Shown piece after piece: positions 42,501-55,000 of a stretch of DNA of 64,000 bases. The number at the start of each line of letters is the position of its first letter. Position 1 is the stretch's first letter. The translations under genes were made by a program, and so were the position numbers. The DNA is from Sarcophilus harrisii (taxonomy: Eukaryota > Chordata > Mammalia > Dasyuromorphia > Dasyuridae), in contig NC_045429.1 in assembly GCF_902635505.1 (NCBI RefSeq), forward strand, positions 163,144,997 through 163,208,996, read 5' to 3'. A model generated the notes under the pieces. That model ran no database searches and had not been told where the DNA came from. It saw only the letters and a program-made list of their open reading frames with translations.

Positions 42501-45500
42501 GATTTACAAGATAAATTTGGGCTGCATTTTGAGTTCCTTTGCTCTGGAATATGTTTTTCCATTTACTCCTGTGGTTCTAATTAATGCAGAATAATTTTGT
42601 GTCGTTTGAATTTTTTTTCCCTTTACATTTGAAAGTCTTTCTCATAGTCACTTTGTAATTTGTTTTATCTTAATGGAATTATTTTTAAATCACTATGTAT
42701 CTTGGAGGCTGCAACATAATTTTTATTCTTTTCACTTTTCTTTTTTTCCTAGAGGTAATCTGTGGATTCTCTTGATTGACAGTTTGTTGGCAGTGTTCAA
42801 AAATTCTCAGCAGCGTTCTTGTCATATTGTGTCCAGGTTTTTTAATGTGTTTTTCTGGGAACCCTATAATTCCTAAGTTGTATTGTTAAAGCTTTTCAGT
42901 ACATTTTAGTTGTATGAAGAAACTTTTTAATGTTTTTGCATTGTTTTTAATGTTATTGCAATGTTGCTTTTTTTTCTTCCAATTGTCCTTTGCATCTATG
43001 TATTTGCACTTAAAATCAATTATCCTCACTTGTCTCTTTGATAAGGCCACATGGATTTGGATTTTTCTATTTTGCCCATAATTTTTGCTCTTCAGGACAT
43101 ATATTTCAGAATTTTAATTTCTCTTTTAAACCATTCAGGAATAAACTGCTGTGACCCCATGTTCTCTTGTAAATTTATAGGCTCCTTTTCCTCATTAGTC
43201 ATTGATTCATTTCCTTTGCATTGCATCAGTGCCTAAATTCTTTTAATTGACCTAGAAGTTATATTCTCTTCTACTATTATTATTTTCCCTATTGGCTTAT
43301 CTATTTGTGCTCATTGTTTTTAATGATTTTTTTTCCTCCTGATATATTTGGTAATTTCATCTTCTTTTTTCCCCTTTATTATTTTCTTTTACTCCTTTTA
43401 TTTTACTCCCTCTTCTTTGATGATAGTTTCCCTTGAGTTTTGGATCTCAAAGTATCTCAATCAACCTCTTCCCTCACTGGGCAATTCACCACTTATCACT
43501 CCAGATCTTTGCCTTACATGCTTCTGGGAGACCCCAGATAGATACTGTGCTCTTTCCCTCAGGGTTAATGGAATGCCATAAAACCATACATATATTCTCT
43601 CTCAATTCCTCTTGCTCTCTGGTTGATCACTGTATTTGGCAGAACTAATATCTTGTATTTGCACTTCTGTAATACTGGAAGAGAGAGAAAGAGAGATAAG
43701 TTAAGGTATAAAGTTGATTTCTTATGAAAACAGTTCAGCTTATACAATCTTGCTTCCTGGAGGATTGCAGCAGGTGGTGGGAGAGATTGCTAAATGACCC
43801 TGTAAAAAATTAGGGATTCTTCTCAGTTGTTAGTTTATCAGGTTATTATTTTGTTTGGGTTTTTGGTGTTCAAGATTGTGGAGCCAGCTAAAATTGCTGT
43901 GTCTCAAGGGCATAGTTTCTATTTTGAAAAGATTTAATCTAGCCCTTTATTTTATTGGTCACCTCCTGCAATGTACTTAAAGCAAAGATACTTTGTTTTT
44001 GTTAGCTTCCGTAGGGCAGGGACAATTATGTAGTATGTGTTTAATAAAAATTTTCTAATGATTTGCTGCTTGGGTAACTAATTATTATTAATGGATTTGT
44101 GCTCTCATTGATGTTGTTACTCCCAGATTACAACCTATTCTTCACTTCTTTTCAGTCTCTTTGAGAACCAAATAAACAAACAAGAAAAATCTCAAAGGAA
44201 CTCACTGAGCAGCCTCTCTCCTACCTTCTACAGCCCTTTAGGAAGCAGAATTATCGGGTGGGGAATCTTCCCAGTATGCTGGAATCCTTCCTCAGAAAAT
44301 CTTGACATGGTATAAATAGGAGTAAAGCATGTGGGCCTTTTGTATGTCATCCTTCACACTTGCTACAGAACTGGTCTATCTCTTTTTCCTTTTTTATTCA
44401 TATATCTTTGTTGTCTTTTACACAGATTCTCTTGTGCAATTATTCATTTGTAATATATTGAAATTATTACAAAAATAACTGTTTTCTATAGATGTTTCCT
44501 TACAGCTTTGTAAAAGATAGATGGTGGACGCAATATTTTCTCCATCTTTCAGATGAAGAAATAGACTCAGAGAAATTAAGTAATTTTTCTAATGTTATAA
44601 GGGTATGAACTAAGATATGAACCTGTCCCATATAACTAAAAATTCAAGATTATTTTCACTGAATTAAACGTGTCTCTGCCAAAATCCAGCAGAATTTTCT
44701 TTTTGTCTCTTGTGCCTTGATAAGATTGTAAGGTTTTTGTTAAAATAATGGTCCCTGCTCTACTATAATCTTGTGAACCAGCCTCAGTGCAGTTGACAGT
44801 GTTGTTTTTCCTGACTTATAACTTGATAAATTGTCATTTCAACCTGTGAATAATTATAGTGAAATGATTTTTAAATCTAAAGCAAGTAGGAGACACTTTG
44901 GGGGACTGTGGCATTGTTTTGTTTTGTTTTGTTTTTCAAATTTTATTTTATTTTATTTCTTTGCAATCTTTTTTTTTAAAAAATACATGCAAAGATAGTT
45001 TTCAACATTCTACAAATCTTGTGTTATAAATTTCTCTCCCTCCCTTCTTTTTTTCCCCTTCCCTAGACAACAGGCAATCTTATATAGGCTAAATGTGCAA
45101 TTCTTCCAAATGTATTTCCACACTCATCATGCTGCACAAGAAAAATCAGATGAAAAGGAAAAAAACAAACAAACAGACAAATAACAAAAAGTGAGAGTTC
45201 TATGTTTTGATCCACATTCAGTCTCCATAGTTTCACTCTGATTGCAGATGATTCTTTCCATCACAAGTCTATTGGAATTGTCTTGAATCATTTCATTATT
45301 GAAAGAAACCAAGTCCATCACAGTTGATTATCACATAATTTTGTTGTTGCTCTTTACAATCTTCTCTTGGTTTTACTCACTTTACTAAGCACCAGTTCAT
45401 GTCTTTCCAGGTTTTTTTGAAATCAGCCTCCTCGTCATTTCTTATAGAACAATAATATTCCTTTACATGCATATATCATAACTTATTCAGTCATTCCCCA

Positions 45501-48500
45501 GCTGATGGACATCCATTCCATTTCTAGTTCCTTGCCACTACAAAAAGAAGTTCTACAAACATGTTTGTACATGTGAGTCCTTTTCCCTTTTTTTAATGAT
45601 CTCTGTGGGATACAGGCCTAGTGAAAACACTGCTGGAGCAAAGGGATATATGTACAGTTGATAACCCTTTCCAGATTGCTCTCCTGAATGGTTGGATCAG
45701 TCCACAACAATGCTTTTAATTAGTGTCCCAGTTTCCCTGCATCCCCTCCAACATTTATAATTTTCTTTTCCTGTTTTCTTGGCCAATCTGGGAGGTATGA
45801 AGAAGTACTTCAAAAAATTGTCTTAATTTGTATTTCTCTAATCAGTAATAATTTAGATCATTTTTTTCATGTGACTAGAAATGGCTTTAATTTCTTTATC
45901 TGAAAATTGTCCATATCTTTTGACTATTTAATGAATAAATGACCATTTGGGGAATGCTTTGTATTCTTAAAAATTTGACTCAATTCTCTATATATTTTAG
46001 AAATGAAGCCTTTATCAGAAACACTGGATGCAATATTTTCCCCCCAACTTTGTGTTTCTGGGGTATGATCTTAAGGGGTATGTGAACAACTAACCAGAGA
46101 ATAGGAAAGATAGCCAGTCATAAACTCATCTCCAACACAATATTTCCACTCCCTTCACCCACCATTACTCAATACTTTTCCTACTGTCTAATGTTTGTTC
46201 TTCAGCTTCAGTCCCACAGAGTACTTATAACCTAACCATGTCTCAGATACCAGCAGCAGTCATGCAATCAGAATCTTAGATATCCCTTAGCCCCAGGGCA
46301 TAATATTATTACCTTATGGTTATACATGACACAAGCTTCTCTGCTCCAAGCTAGTTACTGTTGAATAAGAATTTCTCCTTTTCTATCTCCTTACCTCTCT
46401 TTTTTGTTTTCACGTGCAATTGGGTGAGTCCCACAAGATAAGCAGACTGGAATGGGTTTAGGTCATCATAGAAGATTTCATAATATTGTCTTTCTCTCCC
46501 CCTCCCCATCCATTCCATTTCCATATATTCTATCATTTTAAATGATAGCACCATCTTCCCAGGCACTCAAATTCCCAGCCTCACTATTATTTTTTAATTC
46601 TTTACTCATTTACCCCATATATCTAATCATTTATCAAATCTTATTTTTGTATTCCCACAGTATTTCTTACATCTTAAACTATTCTATTAACATAACTACT
46701 GCTTTAATTCAGCTCTTATCAACTTTTACCTGTTACCTATCCATCCTCCACACAGCTGCCAAAATGATTTTTCCTGAAGGGCAGACCCAGCTATGTTACT
46801 CTCCTAATGATAAACTCCAGGCCTTCCTAGTGACTCTACCATCAAAAGCATCTAGCATGCTTTATTTTTATCTCATGTTTTACGTATTTACATAATTATT
46901 AATATGACAGCATATGTATATATTTTATTAAAAACTAAGATACATATAACAGCCATATGTTTATAATTTTTTAATAATAGAGGTTTACAATAATAGTGCA
47001 GAAGGACAGATAATCATTTCTTATTGGGGTGATCAGGGAAGTTTTCATGGAGTAGTTAGAATTTCAATTAAAACTTGAAGGATAGAACATTTTGATAAAT
47101 GGAAATAGTACAGAGAGCACAGAACAAGTGGTGGAATACATGAAGTCTGGAAAACAAGGTATGTGTAGTAAGGCAAGAATGCTCTGGCTAGAATGAAGGA
47201 GAGAAGGTACAATGTGACTCTGAAGTTTGCCCTTTTTCATTTAGGCACTGGGAAGATAATGAATATGTTTGATCAGAGGGATGACATCAAAAAGGAGGTG
47301 TTTTCTCCAAAGATTAAGTTGGCAGTATGAATTGGGACATGGAGAGGAAAGCTGTTGGGAGATAATCATTTGTTGTTCAATTGTTTCAGTCATTTCTAAC
47401 TTTCATGATTGCATTTTGTTTTTTTGTTTTTTTTTTGGCAAAGATATCAGAGTGATTTCCTGCTAGCTATAAACAGGAACAAAGAACTGGAAAGCAGGAT
47501 GAGGGACTGCTTTTGGAAGCAGGTACATAAGATCTTAAAGCTGGAAGGATCTTAGAAATCAGTTGCTGAGAGGGCAAATTGCGTAGGAGGAGTGCATCAG
47601 CCTGTTTATTTAATGGTACATTCTGTTCTATGAGTTAAGATTTCCCAAGCAATCCTAACTTCTTATTTTTCAATAAGAAAAATCTGGGAGTAGCTAGTTG
47701 GCATAGTAGATAGAGCCCAGACCTTGAAATCAGGAAAAAACCTGAGTTCAAATCCTGCCTTTACAACACCATGTTGGCTCAGCTCTGAGTTCAAATCCAA
47801 CTCAGATATTTATTAGCTATGTGACCCTGGGCAAGTCACTTTGCTCAATTGCTTCCATAAGAAAAAAAAATAAGGCTAAGTGACTTTTCCAAAGTCAGAA
47901 GCTAGTGAATGATCTGGAACCACAGTTTTCCAATTCTCAACCTAATATTCTTTCTCTCACTATACTATGTTGCTTAGTTTTGCTTTTGAAATGATAAATG
48001 TGTTAATGGGACTGCTGGATGAAAACTTCTACCATCAAGGTGATAGTAAAGATATGAGAGGAAATTTCAGAAAAAAAGTTGACATTGAACTTGGATTTGG
48101 GAGTATATTATTATTATTAATTATTAATATAACTATATAATTATATATAGTCATACAATAATATAATTTTTAGTATAAACTGATAAGGAGGCAGCATTAC
48201 AGGGTGGCTAGAGATCTAGCTTCAGAGTGAAGAAGATTTGAGCTAAAGTCCAGAATCTTGTATATGTGACAGTGACTAAAGTTTATAATGTGCTTTATAT
48301 AAATTATCTCAATTTATCCTCACAATATTTCCGTGAGGTAGGTGTTGGTGATGTTTCCATCTTACATATGAGGAAACTGAAGATAAGTGGGTTTAAGTAA
48401 CTTGCCCAGATCATTCAAATCTTAAATCAAATCCAAAGCAGGATTTGAACCCATGACTCCAGACTTCAAGCCCACTGCTTTCTTTACAATACCTCTGTAT

Positions 48501-49051
48501 CTCCATATAAGTGACCTAAATCACATTAGGTGAAGTCTCTGAGGTAGTAAAGAAAAGGACTAGAAATATCTCAAAAGGTTATTATACTTGGACAAGGATG
48601 TTTCAGAATAGTAGGAGGGGCTAAACTAAGTGGGCTAAACAAAGTAGTGAGAAGTGAAAGAATCTCCTAGAGATCACTTGAGGGCAGTTTTAATTAGAAG
48701 AAAGGAGAGCAGTCTAAAATAAAAAGAAGATATTTATATCTGTTTTGAAGAGGGAAATAAATTAGACTGTGGGGAAACAGAGATTGAAGATGTTAAAAAG
48801 AAGGGATTGAAATACTCCTGGTTAATTTTATGTAATTTAATCCCACAAATCAATCCAGTAGTTTCTTAGTATATATATTTACTTGTTTATTCTGTTTATT
48901 TGAAATTAATTCCAGTGGGTTTCAGGAGTTTTTTTTTTTTTTTTTTTTTTTTTTGGTTGTTAATATTTATTGTTTTGTTTTTGGCCCTTTCTGTATACAT
49001 TATTAGATTTTCAAAAGGTTCCCAGGGGAAATGGTTTTATGTCCTTATTCC

Positions 49052-49095
<44 letters not shown>

Positions 49096-52000
49096 ATTAC
49101 AGATCAGATACTCAAAAAATATTTTTAAATGGCAGAATTTTAAGGTTCTAGCTAAATTGTCTTCAAAATATCAGGCAAGAATTTAGATTTGAATTTAAAA
49201 ATAAACGACTCAAAACTACTCAGTTTGAACTCTGGTTATATAATACCTGTCTTTTGCTTTTCCAAAAATGCAGTTACCATTTTTAGCCACAAAGTGGCAC
49301 CCATCTTTTACTGAACTTTGTAACCTCACCTGTTCTGTTGTATTGGAGTCCAACTTTTAAATATAGCTTGCCTTAGCTGAGTTTATGATGAGGAGACTCT
49401 CCCATATGCTTTGCTACTACTTCAACAAATCAGTATATAATGTGGTCTCTGCTCCTCTCTGTGCCTTTTCCAGTTTTCTAGTACTCTTCTTACAACATAG
49501 TAACCAGAAGAATCCTGGTAGAGTTTCTTCTTTTGTTCTATGTATCGTCTCAATGCAATTTAAAATTGTACTATCTTTTAAAAAACTACTGTGTCATATT
49601 GTTTTCTCACATTAAACTGATGCTTCCAGATGTTTTCACGTGAAGAGGTATCTCCATTTCTGATTTTTGTGCAGATGGAATTTGTTTGCTTTTAATTGTT
49701 AGACTTAAATTTTAACAGAGATAAGTGTAATCATTTTAGATTTGTACTTAAAGGCTACATTAGCCTTTAGAAACATTTTGTATCTTGACTCTATCATCCA
49801 GTGCCTTCACTGTCTCTCACTCCCAACTTTGGGTCATCTGCAAGTGTACCTTCATCTGAATCCCTGATAATAGATTTAGTCAACACAAGGTCAAGGTTAG
49901 ATTCCAGGGTACAATACTGAAGCCGTTTCACTGGGTTGACACTGATTCAACCTAAGAGAGTAACTCTCATGACTGGTTAGGAAAGTTAGGTGCTGTTTTA
50001 AGAGCTAGTGTGTCAAATACAAGAGAGAATTTGTTAAGCAAAGATTTGCAGTCTTTTCCAGTTTCTGGAAAATATTTTCCCAGCTAGATCATTAAGTGAC
50101 TTTGTGACCTTAGACAAGTCATTTTAGTTCTCTGAACCTATATCTTCAAATGAGAAGATTGGACTTGAAGACTACCAAATCTCATAGGTATCCATTTCAT
50201 AATTAATAGGATTGGATCTCTATATGGGGAAGAAGGAGAAGAATTTTGAGAAATAAAGATGATCATAAAATAAGAATTATCAACAACTTTTTCAAAAGTT
50301 GAATTTAAGATTACTATTATTCTTATTATTTGCTTTGCTCAACAGAGTCTGCTCCTAGTGAACACTCATTCTGGAAACTCATTACTCTACCCAAGGTTGG
50401 ATTTATATCATTTGTCATCATTTCTTTAAGTGGATGCTTTGGCTTCTTGGACCCTACATTGTCTCTCTTTATATTGAATAAAGTAAGTAATGTTAATATG
50501 AACATTTTCAATTTCGCATATAACCATAAATTGCCTGTGTCTTTGCTTTTAGGAATGGCCTCTACATGGACATGAAAAATATAAGAGCAGAAAGTTTCTC
50601 TTAAGCTCAGAGTTCCCTATTTCCTTTGGTATAGTGGTATGATGCTCCACCTGAAGTGAAGAAGGGGCTGGGAATGCATCTCTTTCTGACACTTACCAGT
50701 TGTCAGTTTCCTCATTTGGATGCAAAATGTGAGGTTCAAATGAATCATGTACTTAAAAGGCTTTTTTGCAAATCTCAAAAATGTTTTACAAAAGTTAAAA
50801 CTTCCACTGGAAAGGTGACAACTATGAGAAGGAAAAAGTGACCTAGAAAACTTCAGGGAAAGCAGCATAATTCCTAATCTTTTTTAGATAGCCTTCAGAT
50901 GATAACATTAAGCATAGTCCAAGTCTTCATTGGGACATTTTGGATAAATTGTCTGTGCTGTGTCTGTGGAGAGAGAACAGAAAAAAGTATTGTTTCAGGA
51001 GAAGAAGGTGTTGATGGGTTGTGATCTGCACAGATGAAGAGAATATCCACATTCATGAAATCATTAGATCCATTAAAATAATTTGAAAGAATTAGTACTG
51101 ATAACTGGCTTAGCTTACAGGCCAAATTGATTTAATTATTAATATTTCTTTAATATGTAAATGATTAAACACTGTATTTAGTTTTTTTATATCCTGTGAT
51201 TTTTTTCTAAAGTCTTCACTTCTTAGAGATAAGAAGATGAATTAGCTTAAATTCTGTTTTTTGATATATTTTGTTAGTGATAGACTTCAATTTTTCCTGG
51301 GGAGAAGAAGGGAAGAGGAGGTAAAATTAATAACATCATCTTTAAGAAAACATTTAAAACTCTAAACTAGTAAACCACTTTAAATTTGTATAGTACTTTA
51401 CAATTTTCAAAGGGACTCCATATAGACATCTCATTGAGTCCATACTTATTTCTTTTTTATAGATGAATAAATTAAAGCCCAGAGAGGTTACTGACCTGTC
51501 AGCTTCTGGATTGTGAGAAGCACCCAGAACTTAAGAAGGAAGCCTTCAGACTCCTAGTTCAGTGTTCTTTTCTCTGTTCCAAGTTGTCCCTGCCACACTG
51601 CTCTTCCCCTTAAAAAAAAGGCTTACATTAGTTGAATGGAAGATATATTTAAAAAAGGGTCTTAATGTTATTAGTTGATTCATACTAACGAATAGGAAGA
51701 TGAAAAGTGGTGGAAGCGTAAAAGGAGGGACATTATTTGAATCAGAGATTATTAACCCTTTTGGGGAGTTCATGGACCCCTTTGACAAATCCTGTGAAGC
51801 TGATGGACCGATTTTCAGAAACATGCTTTGTTTTTTTTTTTAAATTCTTAAATTAAAAAGAAGTTTCTTTTAGGGGTTACTTTAAATAAAGAAAGATGTA
51901 ACTGTTTTCCCATACACATTCAGAGACCTTCTGAAAAATCCACTGACAAACTCCTGAAGGGTTAAGAACTTCAGGATCAATGACTTAGATCAATGACTTA

Positions 52001-55000
52001 ATATGATTTCAGTGTAGTATTTTTCTTGCAGTTTAATTTGTCATCAGGATATGTGGGACTCGTATTTCTGGGATTGGCATTATCATATTCTATTTCTTCA
52101 CCTCTCTTTGGATTGCTAAGTGATAAAATTCCAGTAAGTATTCTTTCTTTCATCTTAAGAATTTAAGTGTTTTCATATTTTCTGGTTGTAAAACACCAGT
52201 AATGTTTCTTTTTAATTCCTTCCTTCTTTCCTCTCCTTTCCTGGATATTTTTCCTGGATAATTCCTGGATAATTGTTCAATATTGTTTATAGTGGTTCCT
52301 GAAGCTTGATTAAAAAGGAAAGATTTGAATCTCTTTGTTATTTTACCTCATAATCTTTAGCCCCTTTTAAAGTATGCGCATGAAGCAAAATTTGCAATTT
52401 GTGGATTTAAAAGAAAATAGGTTTACAGTAGAGATCTTTTCCTCCCTATCTCATGCCTCTGTTCTAATTTTACAAGTAGCCTTTTTTTTAAAGGTGAGAT
52501 TTGGTGAAGACATTGGCATATAATTATTATTTAATTCTGGAAATCATAACTCAAAAGGCATCTCTAAGATTAGTAAGTATGTACAATAAGCAAACAAGAA
52601 CTTTTTCTTCATTCTCCCCCAATTTTCTTTGAAGGATAATAATGAGATGAAAATGTGGTAATTGTAAAGCATATAATAAGTAGCATATAAATGTAATTAT
52701 TATTATGATGCTGATGATTGTCATTGATGAATTCTGTCCTTATCTTCATTCAGTTTACCATTCTTTTTTTTTCTCTCAAAATGAAAGGGGAATTGTTTTC
52801 TCTATTCATTTGAATCTTATAAATAGCATTGTCTTAACTTTAACTTCTGCTACTTTGTTAGTAAAAGTTTTTACTTGTTTTGATTTCATCTGGCCTTTGT
52901 CTTTTTTTTTTTTTTTTTTTTTTTATTAGTACCTAAGGAAATGGCTCTTGGTTTTTGGAAACATAATAACAGCAGTATGTTATATGCTTTTAGGACCTAT
53001 TCCAATCTTGCATATTGAAAGGTAAAGTTTCTTTTCTCAACATTTATTGTCTGACTTGTCATTAAGAAGTCTTTAAATAATTAAGTAAATTTGATATTTT
53101 TGTTGAACCTCCTTTTATCAGCGAGTTACCTTTGGGGCTGGACATATGGAATTCTGGCCATCCCTTCCATAGCACAAGAATCTGAACTTATTAAATGATC
53201 TAAGCTACTAAGAAAAATGAAAGAATCAAGTATGATTAAAAGATTGCCCTGTAATACCCTTCTTCATTTCAAAATATTGATGCTAAATTTCTTTTTGTGT
53301 GCCAAAATAAAGGAAACAGTTCTGGTGCTTTGATGAAAACAAAAACAAAAAACTCACCCAAATCTAGCAGCTTTTGTTCTCTTTTGTCCTTTAAAAGCAA
53401 CTTTTTTTTAAGAACTTACTGAGCAAGACAGAGATTGAAGACCAATTCAATAGTTTATTAAATGGAGAGAAATACTGGGAGGAATAGATCCCAGGGCTAG
53501 ATGAGACTATCATCTCAAAGAGTCTAGCCCCCAATATCCAAACAGCAAGCCTTTTATGGAATAACAAGAACAATGACATAATGCAGAGATCTAGGTGGGG
53601 ATAGCCTCATTGATGGAGGTTACTGATATTCTAATGACATTAAGGAACGTCTATAACACCTTTATCTCAACCATTAAGAGGGGACGGTTATGACCTTAAG
53701 GCAGAATTACGAAATAGGACAATTGTAGGGACTGGTCACCCCATTAAAAGTGAACTTTGGTATTACAAGTTCTGGTGAACTTGAACTGGTTGCTTTTGAG
53801 GGGAGCAAGGGTTACTAAAGATCCTGGGTGCTGGATTTCTTCCCAGCTTAGCAAAGCAACCACTCCAAGCTTTGCCAAAAGAACTACTTCCAAAAAACCT
53901 TTGTTAATATAAAATTCAGACATGCAGTAAATATAGCAAGGATTTGCCATCTTCCTGGCTTCCAGAGATACTTTAGAAGAAGCAAGAAACAAGACTAAAA
54001 GGTATACCCATCCGCTACTTGTTGTACACAAGAAGTCCAAAATCTAAATCTAAATCTAACACTTAAAAGATGTTGGGACTAATCCGAGGATAGAGGAGGA
54101 AATATGATAGCAAGTCCAAGTAAGGTAAATGGGCTACTCTTGGAATAAGGAGATGGATTGGGTTTCAATGGGGTATTTATGCTTATATATATAATTTCAG
54201 CAGTAGTGAAATTCCTCTGATGATTACATTCTCAGGCATTCCCCTTTCCTATTAGGAATCATGTCTTTTAGAGTCAGTGGCCAACAAGTTCTTCTCAGTG
54301 TGAGACTAACTTATCACATTAATACCATTAGCACAATCTACTAGGTTTTCATTTTCTTTAAAACACTAATTTTTCCCCCTTAATTCTTTTTTTTGGTAGT
54401 CAGCTCTGGTTGATAATCCTAGTACTGGTTGTGAATGGCATCTCTGCTGGAATGAGTATAATACCAACTTTTCCGGAGATACTCAGTTGCGCATAGTAAG
54501 TGATTGATTCAATTGATTAGATTGTTTTTGTATTTGAGATAATATGTGTGGAAAACTTTGTTTAGTTTCACCATGTGGAGAAACACCATCGTAAAAGATA
54601 AGAGATCTTATTACGTAAAACCTTCAAGATTTTTGATCCCAGAAATTATTAATAAATGAATTTTTTAATTAGGGTATAAGTTATCTTTTTGATGGTTATA
54701 TGTGTCACCAAAGATTGGGACTGGAAGGCAGCTTAAGAGATCCGGTCTCTTCGTTTTACAGATGAGAATGCAGAGCCTCAATGAAACGAGTCAAATGACT
54801 TATGAAGAGTTTTACTAAAGAGAGTCAGTGCTTGAGGCACTGGATCTCACTGAAATCTGGATCTTATTGGCTGCAAGTCCAGTGCAGTGGCAGAGGAGTT
54901 GATATTTTTTCCTATAGGTGATAAGGAGTCACTACAGCTTTTTGACGGAGGAGTGACAAACATTTCCTAGAAAGATTATTTTGACAACTATGTGGATTTT

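Larger units (their letters stand above)
40830..43300 (-). mobile_element. L1/HAL1-type ORF1 relic, interrupted by an LTR
   Basis: Minus-strand reading around 42,790-42,890 gives YNLGIIGFPEKHIKK and IKRIHRLP, L1 ORF1p signatures, so 42,240-43,300 is ORF1 plus upstream sequence of a diverged L1 or HAL1. The pyrimidine-rich 40,830-41,680 block may be its 3' part, split by the LTR at 41,684. Third such element in this gene. Confidence 0.58.

Noticed and set aside
46542-46895. 117-codon plus-strand frame
   Set aside because: Covered by an L2 fragment; the translation has no protein-like pattern.
53744-54040. 98-codon minus-strand frame near the 53.4-kb LTR
   Set aside because: No family pattern that I recognise; flanks an LTR-like fossil and has no conserved partner frame.
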